NCBI RefSeq assembly: GCF_001707885.1 | Contig: NZ_MASS01000037.1 | Coordinates: 1-42,451 of the forward strand | Origin: Desulfosporosinus cupriresistens | Lineage (GTDB): Bacteria > Bacillota > Desulfitobacteriia > Desulfitobacteriales > Desulfitobacteriaceae | DNA length: 42,451 nt | Direction of reading: 5' to 3' | Shown here: in pieces, positions 32,572 through 39,492 of the stretch | How positions within the stretch are numbered: the first letter of the stretch is position 1 | Layout of the letters: the number at the start of each line of letters is the position of its first letter | Program-made: the position numbers and the translations under genes | Notes under the pieces: generated by a model | Seen by the model: the letters and a program-made list of their open reading frames with translations, nothing else | Database searches by the model: none | Told to the model about the DNA's origin: nothing

Positions 32572-32780
32572 GCTCCCGGCTTTGGGGAGCGGGGTTCATC
32601 CTTCGGCGATAGTATTCTTTTAAAGAACCGCCGACGGCGATAATCTCCACTGGAGACTATCGTGCCAAAAGCGCCATCCTTGGCGCATTGGCGGCAGTGC
32701 ACATCCCTGTGCACTGCGAACCGTCCAGCGAGCCAGCGGTGGAACTCGCAGACGCGTGCAGAACGAAGACACCGTCTTCG
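32572..32780 (-). ncRNA. candidate structured element: consecutive hairpins with GGA loops
   Basis: At least five tight inverted repeats follow each other: 32764-32780, 32694-32717 (10-bp perfect stem), 32671-32686 (6-bp stem), 32639-32661 (10 bp, one wobble) and 32572-32590. On the minus strand the second and third present ACAGGGATGT and CCAAGGATGG with GGA in the loop, and GAAGGATGA occurs a third time near 32597-32606. These match the CsrA-binding consensus (RUACARGGAUGU). It lies between the cimA terminator and the DUF4321 promoter in a 608-bp gap without genes. It may be an untranslated RNA or a structured repeat; transcription is not shown. Confidence 0.45.
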
Positions 32781-32907
32781 CACGGGTTAACACAGCAGAT
32801 AAGCGCTCCTCCCCAGAGCAAATCCCGAGTAACTCTTTATGCAAAGAACTACTCCATTTGGCAATACAAATGAACTATCCGCCGTTTTCCCTACTTCCTG
32901 ATATTTT

Positions 32908-32961
32908 AAAAAAGGGGCTGATGCTTACGAACTTTCTCAGTTCGTTTTGCAACAGCCTCTT
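32908..32961 (-). terminator. intrinsic terminator of cimA
   Basis: The outer stem AGAGGCTG/CAGCCCCT encloses an inner perfect stem ACGAACT-GAGAA-AGTTCGT. On the minus strand TTTTTT follows. It lies about 55 bp after the cimA stop. Confidence 0.85.
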
Positions 32962-33015
32962 AATAGTTCTTTATTCTTAGTCCGAAAGTATTATCCCTTT
33001 TGGCTGAAACACATC

Positions 33016-34608
33016 CTAGTGTCTTGCGGTCCCTCTCCAAATCGTCCAAATGAGCGCATCGAGCAAAGCCTGGGCACTAGCCTTAAGAATATTCTTGGAC
33101 ACCCCGATTGTCCCCCAGACTTCTTGATCCAGACGAGTATCGATGATAACCCGCACAATGGCTTCTGTGCCACGCGAACCGTCGAGAACCCTCACCTTAT
33201 AATCCACAAGTTCACTCTCCCCTAAAATCGGGAAGAAACTTACGAGGGCCTGTCGCAATGCCGTATCCAAAGCATTCACGGGACCATTTCCTTCAGAAGC
33301 GATTTGTACTGATTCTTCACCGACTTTGACTTTGACCACCGCGACAGAATCAAGTTCTCCTCGTAAGGGGTCACTCCAAACATGATAATCCAGTACTTCA
33401 AACGGTGGAGCTGGGAACTTGCCAAGTATCCGCAGGAGTAATAGATCAAGACTTCCTTCAGCTGCTTCGAATTGAAACCCGGTATGTTCTAACTCTTTGA
33501 TCTCGATCATGGCCTTTTCAACCCGAGGGTCATCTTTACTCATAGCTGGTTCAAAACGCTGCAAACGTTCCAAGATATTGGCTTTCCCGGCCTGATCTGA
33601 GATTAGAATACGACGCTCATTTCCCACCCCGGCAGGGTCCATATGCTCAAAGGAACGTTGATTTTTAAGGATCGCATCCACGTGCATACCCGCTTTATGA
33701 GCAAAGGCACTGCGGCCCACATACGGCTGACGATCATCAAAAGGCGCGTTGGTAAGCTCGGCAACGAAACGTGAAAAGGGAGTGATCTTTAGCAAAGCCG
33801 AATCAGAAACGACCGAGTATCCCCCTTTGATTTGTAATAACGGAATGAGCGTACTTAAATTAGCATTACCACAGCGTTCCCCGAACCCATTCCACGTTCC
33901 CTGAATTTGAGTTACCCCAGCCTCCACAGCTACGTAGGAATTAGCAACGGCCAGACCACCATCATTGTGGACATGGATCCCAAGTTCTTGAGGCGAAAAT
34001 GCCTGCATAACAGCCCGAACACCTTCAGTTATTTCTCCGGGCAAACATCCTCCATTTGTATCACATAAAATTGCCATCGCCGCTCCGGCTTCGAGCGCAG
34101 CGGCGATGCACTTCAAGGCATAGTCCGGATTTTCTTTATATCCATCAAAAAAATGTTCGCCATCAAAGAAAACCTCACGTCCTTGGGAAACCAAAAAAGC
34201 AACGGACTCTCGGATCAAACGCAGGTTTTCCTCATGAGTTGTCCGCAAGACATCACGAACATGCAGATCCCATGATTTCCCAAAAATTGTAATTGTTTTA
34301 GCTTTGGAAGCGAGAAGATTCAGCAAAATATTACTCTTCTCTGGAGACTCATTTACCTTGCAGGTACTCCCAAACGCTGCAATACGTGCCTGTGACAGAT
34401 GCAACTCGTGCACGAGCTGGAAAAGTTCTTCATCCCGTGGATTTGCACCCGGCCAACCCGCTTCCACATAGAGACTCCCCATTTCTTCAATCCGCTTCAC
34501 GTAACTCAACTTATCCCGCGTAGAAAAATGAATCCCCTCACCCTGAGCCCCATCTCGCAACGTCGTATCGTACACTGTAATTTTCTTTTTCTCCTGATGT
34601 TGATTCAT
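33016..34608 (-). CDS. cimA: (R)-citramalate synthase
   Basis: It condenses pyruvate and acetyl-CoA to citramalate, the first step of the threonine-independent route to isoleucine. The 530-residue product has the catalytic TIM barrel with VYDTTLRDGAQGEGI at the N-terminus, the metal-binding HVHNDGGLAVANS and the Gly-rich GTWNGFGERCGNANL. A linker (PYVGRSAFAHKAGMHVDAI) and a C-terminal regulatory domain follow (VKVKVGEESVQIASEGNGPVNALDTALR), as in CimA rather than IPMS/homocitrate synthase. The ATG at 34608 follows GAGGAGGAAAA. It is a single-gene unit with a riboswitch leader and its own terminator. Confidence 0.94.
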   Translation of the reverse strand: MNQHQEKKKITVYDTTLRDGAQGEGIHFSTRDKLSYVKRIEEMGSLYVEAGWPGANPRDEELFQLVHELHLSQARIAAFGSTCKVNESPEKSNILLNLLASKAKTITIFGKSWDLHVRDVLRTTHEENLRLIRESVAFLVSQGREVFFDGEHFFDGYKENPDYALKCIAAALEAGAAMAILCDTNGGCLPGEITEGVRAVMQAFSPQELGIHVHNDGGLAVANSYVAVEAGVTQIQGTWNGFGERCGNANLSTLIPLLQIKGGYSVVSDSALLKITPFSRFVAELTNAPFDDRQPYVGRSAFAHKAGMHVDAILKNQRSFEHMDPAGVGNERRILISDQAGKANILERLQRFEPAMSKDDPRVEKAMIEIKELEHTGFQFEAAEGSLDLLLLRILGKFPAPPFEVLDYHVWSDPLRGELDSVAVVKVKVGEESVQIASEGNGPVNALDTALRQALVSFFPILGESELVDYKVRVLDGSRGTEAIVRVIIDTRLDQEVWGTIGVSKNILKASAQALLDALIWTIWRGTARH

Positions 34609-34666
34609 ACTTTTCCTCCTCTTGTTTTCGCACATCTAAAGAAAACTTATACTTTCTGACAGTACT

Positions 34667-34790
34667 AAAAAGCCCCGCGCCGAGTTCCAAAGAACTTGCC
34701 ACGGGGCTTTTCTCCCACACGGTGTAGTCGGCACCATCCAACCAGTATCGCTCGGACCAGACCCTTGCGGCGGAACCCTAGATACACTTC
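34667..34790 (-). promoter_or_regulatory. ykkC-class riboswitch, probably ppGpp-sensing, before cimA
   Basis: The minus strand reads ATCTAGGGTTCCG, a variable stem, GGTCTGGTCCGAGCGATAC, ACACCGTG and GGGAGAAAAGCCCC. These are the conserved blocks of the ykkC RNA class in the right order. The 3' part merges into a terminator: GCCCCG/CGGGGC with the inner AGTTC-TTTG-GAACT stem and TTTTT, ending at 34667. ykkC RNAs sense guanidine (subtype 1) or ppGpp, PRPP or nucleotides (subtype 2). Control of an isoleucine gene fits the ppGpp subtype, which is associated with branched-chain amino acid genes. The subtype is inference. Confidence 0.82.
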
Positions 34791-34801
34791 TTCATGGTGC
34801 T

Positions 34802-34831
34802 ATTATACGACAGGAACCTATTAATACACAA
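34802..34831 (-). promoter_or_regulatory. promoter of the riboswitch-cimA unit
   Basis: TTGTGT (34831-34826) and a perfect TATAAT (34807-34802) have an 18-bp spacing. Transcription would start just before the riboswitch. Confidence 0.7.
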
Positions 34832-34950
34832 CAGTTCAATCACAGAATATTGAATCAAGTAAAAGAGCGTTTCCTTTCACAAAGCAGCTGTAAGGCAAAC
34901 AAGCATCATCCCCGCCTCGTTCCCAACCCCACGGTGCAGTACCGAAGCAG

Positions 34951-35127
34951 AGGGGTGAATTGCTTAGTGAACATGTTCGCGGCGTTGCGTCAAGTGCAAC
35001 TTAGACTGCAAAACGATAAGCAAGCCATGGGTTCACATGCAGAAAGCCCAGAGGTTTGGCGGCTTGTTTTGCAGTTAAGTAAACAGCAACAGAGCGCATG
35101 TGAACGGGCAATTCGCACATCTGCTCG
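34951..35127. repeat. family A long-hairpin repeat, divergent copy A4
   Basis: The apical loop TTCACATGCAGAAAGCCC (35032-35049) is the same as in other copies, but the inner stem is different: CAAGCC (35021-35026) with GGCTTG (35061-35066), and CTGCAAAA (35006-35013) with TTTTGCAG (35067-35074). Outer parts (GAATTGC, GTTGC, GAACATG) also find partners on the other arm. It lies immediately downstream of the rex stop. The rest of the rex-cimA gap holds the promoter and riboswitch of cimA. Confidence 0.75.
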
Positions 35128-35139
35128 ACCCAAGCCGTC

Positions 35140-35772
35140 CTAAAACCACTGCGCACCCACATTAAATGTCAATACCTCAAGATTCACTACCAGGTCAACA
35201 TTGCGCAACTCAATCTCAGGCGGAACGTTGAGTACCACTGGGGCAAAATTCAAAATAGCTTGTACACCCGCTTGGATCAATTGATCAGCGATTTCCTGCG
35301 CCACAGCCGCCGGCACAGCGACAATGCCGATCTGCGTGCGATTTTGTTTCACCACTTCCGCCAATCGATCGATAGGCAGAACCTCCACATTACCGATCAT
35401 TGTACCCACCTTGCTGGGATCTGAATCAAAAATACTCGTAATGATAAAACCCCGTTCACTAAACCCTTTATAGGAACTCAAAGCCAACCCTAAGTTCCCC
35501 ACGCCTACCAGGGTCACACTCCAATCAACGCTTAAACCAAGAATCCTTAGAATATGTTGACGGAGATCTTTAACGTTATACCCAACACCTCTTGTCCCAA
35601 ACTCCCCAAAGTAGGCCAGATCCTTCCGAACTTGTGCGGGACTAACGCCGACTCCATCAGCAATATCTCCCGAGGAGGTGGTTATAATTCCTTTTCGATC
35701 AACTTCAGTCAAATGACGTGAATAAACTGATAGTCGAATAATTGTCGCCTCTGGAATTTTTAGCGTTTTCAA
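35140..35772 (-). CDS. rex: redox-sensing transcriptional repressor Rex
   Basis: A dimeric repressor that senses NADH/NAD+ and controls fermentation and respiration genes in Gram-positive bacteria. The 210-residue product has an N-terminal winged helix (IPEATIIRLSVYSRHL, SSGDIADGVGVSPAQVRKDLAYFGEFGTRGVGY) and a Rossmann domain with VTLVGVGNLGLAL and IFDSDPSKVG. The domain-swapped C-terminal helix follows VDLVVNLEVLTFN. The start is TTG at 35772, with GAGGGA upstream. It has its own promoter, and a palindrome upstream could serve for autoregulation. It ends next to family A copy A4. Confidence 0.96.
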   Translation of the reverse strand: MKTLKIPEATIIRLSVYSRHLTEVDRKGIITTSSGDIADGVGVSPAQVRKDLAYFGEFGTRGVGYNVKDLRQHILRILGLSVDWSVTLVGVGNLGLALSSYKGFSERGFIITSIFDSDPSKVGTMIGNVEVLPIDRLAEVVKQNRTQIGIVAVPAAVAQEIADQLIQAGVQAILNFAPVVLNVPPEIELRNVDLVVNLEVLTFNVGAQWF

Positions 35773-35818
35773 ATGGTTCCCTCATTTCTCACTATAATTT
35801 GTCAAATATAGATAGTTA

Positions 35819-35846
35819 ATTATATCACTATCCAGGAAAAACACAA
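35819..35846 (-). promoter_or_regulatory. rex: rex promoter
   Basis: TTGTGT (35846-35841) and TATAAT (35824-35819) with 16-bp spacing and an extended TG before the -10, about 47 nt upstream of the rex start. Confidence 0.6.
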
Positions 35847-35862
35847 TTTGCGTATTTAATCC

Positions 35863-35879
35863 TGTTAAGTATGTTAACA
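35863..35879. promoter_or_regulatory. palindrome upstream of the rex promoter, possible Rex operator
   Basis: TGTTAA-GTATG-TTAACA resembles the clostridial Rex site TTGTTAAnnnnTTAACAA but has five rather than four central bases. It lies about 17 bp upstream of the -35. Confidence 0.35.
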
Positions 35880-35930
35880 ACATTCTAATCCTTAAAACCG
35901 TTCCTTCTACCTCTCTATTCAAGCGCCTTT

Positions 35931-36182
35931 GCGTCAAAACGCAAACAGCTCCACAACTCACGTCATCCTAACCACGTCAACCTAACCACGTCAACCCACA
36001 AGCCAGAGGAATCTCCCCTCATTTCGCAGGCGTCTTTGCGTCCAAGACGCAAACAGCTCCACAACGCTCACGTCGTCCTAACCCCGTCAACCCACAAGCC
36101 TGAAGGCATCTGCTTAACTTAGAGAGCACTTCAGTAGAATTGCGTCAATGAGCGCAGTCGATAAGACGTTAACACATGCAAC
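35931..36182. repeat. family A, two truncated and diverged copies (A3a, A3b)
   Basis: GCCTTTGCGTCAAAACGCAAACAGC and, about 100 bp on, GTCTTTGCGTCCAAGACGCAAACAGC each begin a C-rich linker with tandem CCACGTCAACC-type units. Only the second continues into the left arm (CTTAGAGAGCACTTCAG, TTGCGTCAATGAGCGCAG), and it stops at GACGTTAACACATGC. Confidence 0.7.
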
Positions 36183-36230
36183 GTGACTTGTCCAAAACTC
36201 AAACAGGACGTTCGAGGTTAGAGCATCGCC

Positions 36231-36247
36231 CGAAGACACTGTCTTCG
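36231..36247. repeat. hairpin shared with the cluster downstream of cimA
   Basis: CGAAGAC-ACT-GTCTTCG followed by CACGAATTAGC matches CGAAGAC-ACC-GTCTTCG with CACGGGTTAAC at 32764-32790. It is followed by short tandem units (GGACTGAT, CCAAGCATG) at 36290-36350. Confidence 0.6.
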
Positions 36248-36369
36248 CACGAATTAGCCTTCCTTGCAGGATGACTAGCTGCCGTGATGGACCATGGACT
36301 GATGGACTGATGCAGCGGTGCCAAGCATGCCAAGCATTCCAAGCATGCCACCAAGAACCGCCCCCACTT

Positions 36370-36806
36370 GCATCCAAAATCGCCTTTGCGTCAAAGACGC
36401 AAACAGCCCCAAAACACCCTACGTCGTCCCAACCCCGTCGACCCCAGCTCAGAGAAAGTTTCTTAGCTTAGGGGGAGCGCTTTAGTGCAAGTGCAAGTGC
36501 AAGAACCGTCCCCCACTTGCATCAAATCGCCTTTGCGTCAAAGACGCAAACAGCCCCAAAAACACCCTACGTCGTCCCAACCTCGTCGTCCCAACCCCGT
36601 CGTCCCAACCCCCGTCGACCCACAAGCCTGGAGGAAGTTTCTTAGCTTAGGGAGCGCTTTAGTGGAATTTGCGTCAATGAGCGCAGACGATAAGGCGTTA
36701 AGAAACTCAACGGTTAACATGCAGAAAGCCCAGAGGTTTTGAGTTTTAGCCTTATCGGCAAGCGAATAGCAAATGCAACGTGCGCGACCGGGCTAAGACA
36801 CTTTCT
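36370..36806. repeat. family A composites A3c (truncated) and A3d (complete)
   Basis: A3c (36370-36490) has the TTTGCGTCAAAGACGCAAA hairpin and C-rich linker but is cut 17 bp into the left arm by GTGCAAGTGCAAGTGC. A3d (36520-36806) is complete: the long hairpin at 36645-36798 is nearly identical to 28011-28164 and ends 16 bp before the next gene's stop. With A3a and A3b it fills most of the 1041-bp gap between rex and the SPOR gene. Confidence 0.85.
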
Positions 36807-36813
36807 CCCTCTA

Positions 36814-37521
36814 TTATTTACCAGAAAACTTATTAATAACCCTCTGAGATTCAAAATATAGCGACAATCCCAAAGCGTTTTGATCTTCACGATTGATTTT
36901 TGCCCGAATTTGATTATACATTTGATGGAGCGCTTCCAATTCTTTAGGTGGATGCTCCCCTGCTAAGGAATTCCAAGCCTGCTCTTCCTTAGCCAGAACC
37001 TCAGCCGTCATCCCCTTTTGGAGTATCGTATTGACGTTTGTCAACAGTTCGGCTGTAAGTTGTGAACCATTTCCGGCGACACGGAATGACCGTTCCGGAA
37101 GCTCGATTTGTTTCGCAATGGTTTGGATTCCTTTTTCGGCAAGGAATTGGCGCATCCCTTTAAGCTCATTGGCTGAATGACCCAAGCCTATACCAACTAT
37201 CCAGGGATTAGCGTTTAACACTTCGGCATCAAGGGCTAACACCTGAAGTCTTTCTCTCGTCAACTGCGCATTCGTTTCGTTTTGAAAAACGCCAACCTGA
37301 CAGGTCCAAAACATCGCTTTTGGAAGGACTAGTACTGTGCCATCGAGGGTATTGGAAACTTGTTGGCTTTTTTGTGATTCGGCCTTTACACGACTGGATT
37401 GCCCTACGAGTTCCAAATAAACCTTACCAATCCCCAACGTCAGTAAACCCAAGGCCATCATCCCCAAGATTAAGATAATGACGATTCGAATTCGCTCTAA
37501 CCCTAGCCTTCTCCCTTGCAT
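36814..37521 (-). CDS. membrane-anchored SPOR-domain protein
   Basis: The 235-residue product has a basic N-terminus and one membrane helix at about 12-34 (IVIILILGMMALGLLTLGIG). A short linker follows, then a region at about 68-140 of the SPOR type: FWTCQVGVFQNETNAQLTRERLQVL, then PWIVGIGLGHSANELKGMRQFLAEKG. SPOR domains bind denuded peptidoglycan at division sites and in spores. The last about 95 residues are helical and unassigned. ATG 37521 with AAGGGG about 9 nt upstream is used. It may act in division or sporulation, fitting the nearby cell-shape genes, but the role is not known. Confidence 0.8.
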   Translation of the reverse strand: MQGRRLGLERIRIVIILILGMMALGLLTLGIGKVYLELVGQSSRVKAESQKSQQVSNTLDGTVLVLPKAMFWTCQVGVFQNETNAQLTRERLQVLALDAEVLNANPWIVGIGLGHSANELKGMRQFLAEKGIQTIAKQIELPERSFRVAGNGSQLTAELLTNVNTILQKGMTAEVLAKEEQAWNSLAGEHPPKELEALHQMYNQIRAKINREDQNALGLSLYFESQRVINKFSGK

Positions 37522-37613
37522 GCTTCCATTCCCCTTCCGTGTTGCTTGGACAGTCCTTTTATCGGATGATATGTGTTTGATAAAGGAAATAGACTTTATT
37601 AAACAAAAATAAG

Positions 37614-37651
37614 AAAAGCGCCCGGTGTCGTTAAAAAACCGTAGCGCTTTT
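37614..37651 (-). terminator. intrinsic terminator of the DUF47-pit operon
   Basis: AAAAGCGC-C-CGG and CCG-TA-GCGCTTTT pair around a T-rich loop. On the minus strand TTTTCTTA follows, about 12 bp past the pit stop. Confidence 0.75.
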
Positions 37652-37662
37652 ATACATGATAT

Positions 37663-38670
37663 TTAAAAAAATCTCGATAAGATCGTATAAAAGAGGGCAG
37701 CAAGAAGAGATGTTGAGGGAATTGTTACCAACCAAGCGACAAGCATCTGTTGGGCTACACCCCAACGCACAGCGGAAACTCGTTTGGCACTCCCAACCCC
37801 CATGATCGAACCTGAAACGACATGGGTGGTGGAAACAGGCAGATGCAAACCAGGAAATACGGTCGCTGACCAAATGACTATCGAGGAACTTAAATCTGCA
37901 GCAAACCCATTGATGGGCTCTAGCTTAAAGATCTTGCCTCCCATGGTATGAATAATCTTCCAACCACCTGCCGCCGTTCCTAAAGACATGGCTAAGGCAC
38001 AAGCAAATTTCACCCAAAGTGGCGGGGCCAAAACTGTTTGGGATTGCAACCCAGCCGCGATCAGGGCCATGGTGATAATTCCCATCGATTTCTGAGCATC
38101 ATTGGACCCATGGTTAAAGGCCAGCAAGCCTGCAGAAAAGATTTGCATTTTCTTAAATCCGTGATTGACACGGGACGGTGCAGCATGAGCAAAAACAAGG
38201 GCCAAGATCTTCATAATCGCAAAACCAAGAATCATACCGACAATTGGGGAAAAAACCAGGGCAGCTAAGATTTTCCCTAAACCTTGCCACTGCAAAACGC
38301 TAAATCCCACCCTAGCAACGGCGGCTCCGCTCATTCCGCCAACAATGGCGTGCGAAGAACTGCTGGGAATTCCCATATACCAAGTAACGAGGTTCCAAGC
38401 GATTGCGCTGAGCAAAGCGGCAATTACGACTTCTTGGGTCACAAATTTAGGCGAAATGATATCCTTGGCAATCGTTTGGGCAACTCCCGTACTATAAAGA
38501 GCTCCAATAAGATTAAAGGTCGAGGCGAGAACCACAGCCCGTTTTGGTGTTAACGCGCGAGTCGAAACACTGGTGGCAATGGCATTTGCTGTATCATGAA
38601 ATCCATTGATGTAGTCGAAAGCAAGGGCTAAAAACACGACAACGACTAACATCATACCTAGATTAGTCAT
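37663..38670 (-). CDS. pit: PiT-family inorganic phosphate transporter
   Basis: A low-affinity, cation-coupled phosphate permease. The 335-residue multi-pass protein carries the duplicated PiT signature: FDYINGFHDTANAIATSVSTRAL near the N-terminus and GLLAFNHGSNDAQKSMGI in the second half. The flanking helices include SSSSHAIVGG and PVSTTHVVSG. The ATG at 38670 overlaps the end of the DUF47 gene by 8 bp, so translation is coupled. This DUF47-pit pairing is common in Firmicutes. There is no visible Pho box upstream. Confidence 0.93.
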   Translation of the reverse strand: MTNLGMMLVVVVFLALAFDYINGFHDTANAIATSVSTRALTPKRAVVLASTFNLIGALYSTGVAQTIAKDIISPKFVTQEVVIAALLSAIAWNLVTWYMGIPSSSSHAIVGGMSGAAVARVGFSVLQWQGLGKILAALVFSPIVGMILGFAIMKILALVFAHAAPSRVNHGFKKMQIFSAGLLAFNHGSNDAQKSMGIITMALIAAGLQSQTVLAPPLWVKFACALAMSLGTAAGGWKIIHTMGGKIFKLEPINGFAADLSSSIVIWSATVFPGLHLPVSTTHVVSGSIMGVGSAKRVSAVRWGVAQQMLVAWLVTIPSTSLLAALFYTILSRFF

Positions 38671-39289
38671 ACTTTAAGACCACACTTTTAAGAAGATCGG
38701 CAATGGATTCACAATGATCTAACGTCGCTTCAATATGCTCCAGGATCTCTTTCCATTTAATAACCTCAATCGGGTCTTTCTCATGTTCGAACAGACGAGC
38801 TACTTCCTGCCTGTAAAGCTTGTCCCCAGCGCATTCCAGATGGTAGATTTCTTCGGCAGCGGCCTGGATCTTGGTCTTTTTATAGTGAATGTTTCCCAAG
38901 CAAGAGAATGCTGTCTGAATTTGCTCTGCTGCCAACCCCACCAAATGGACAAGTTCTTGGGCTCCCAGTGAGGGTTTGCCCGTACGATAAAGATGCATAC
39001 GTTCTACAGTGCCTTCGGCATAATCAACGATATCATCCAGAACTTGGGCTAGTTTGTAGATATCTTCACGATCCAACGGAGTAATAAACGTGGAATTCAG
39101 CCGTTCTAAGATTTGAGTGGTTACATTGTCTGCTTCATGTTCGAAGCGCTGCATTTGAGCTGCGTCTTCTGCGGAAACGAAATCTTGTTGCATAATTCCT
39201 TGGAGCCTTTTAAGTGATTTAGTGATGATTTCAGTGCTTTGGCCAAAGAGTTGATAAAATTTATCTTCTTTTGGTGACAAACTGAACAT
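38663..39289 (-). CDS. DUF47 (PhoU-like) protein, Pit accessory regulator
   Basis: A cytoplasmic all-helical protein related to PhoU, thought to adjust activity of the adjacent Pit transporter. The 208-residue product begins MFSLSPKEDKFYQLF and has the helical-bundle motifs AAQMQRFEHEADNVTTQILERLNSTFITPLDREDIYKLAQVLDDIVDYAEG and IKWKEILEHIEATLDHCESIADLL, with metal-binding E/D-xxx-D patterns. ATG 39289 matches the family start; its ribosome site is weak (GGGGG). The longer frame to 39373 is not favoured. It is first in the DUF47-pit operon. Confidence 0.9.
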   Translation of the reverse strand: MFSLSPKEDKFYQLFGQSTEIITKSLKRLQGIMQQDFVSAEDAAQMQRFEHEADNVTTQILERLNSTFITPLDREDIYKLAQVLDDIVDYAEGTVERMHLYRTGKPSLGAQELVHLVGLAAEQIQTAFSCLGNIHYKKTKIQAAAEEIYHLECAGDKLYRQEVARLFEHEKDPIEVIKWKEILEHIEATLDHCESIADLLKSVVLKYD

Positions 39290-39415
39290 AAAAAATAACC
39301 CCCAACCTAAATATTTTCTCAGAACCCCATCGGAAATAGCCTCAAACGGACAATATTCGTAATTTTTCAACAAAACTCTACGTACATTGAGTAAGGCGGC
39401 TTCATTCCACGGAGT

Positions 39416-39446
39416 ATTATATCAAATCAAAGTGGGTTTGTGTAAA
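39416..39446 (-). promoter_or_regulatory. promoter of the DUF47-pit operon
   Basis: A perfect TATAAT with extended TG (TGATATAAT on the minus strand, -10 at 39421-39416) and a -35-like TTTACA at a spacing of 19 bp. Confidence 0.6.
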
Positions 39447-39492
39447 TTGTATGTTAAGTTTTTTACCATCATTCTCTTTGGCCCCCATTTTC

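Noticed and set aside
32688..33225. Overlapping short plus- and minus-strand ORFs downstream of cimA
   Set aside because: They translate the hairpin cluster and the cimA 3' end; no start signals and no recognisable protein.
34538..34741. 67-residue minus-strand ORF upstream of cimA
   Set aside because: It reads through the riboswitch terminator and the cimA ribosome site; the RNA structure accounts for this stretch.
36673..36742. Plus-strand mini-ORF MSADDKALRNSTVNMQKAQRF repeated in several family A copies
   Set aside because: No Shine-Dalgarno sequence; in copy A1 the frame changes amino acids freely and runs on past the stop, and A4 does not keep it. Hairpin pairing explains the conservation better.
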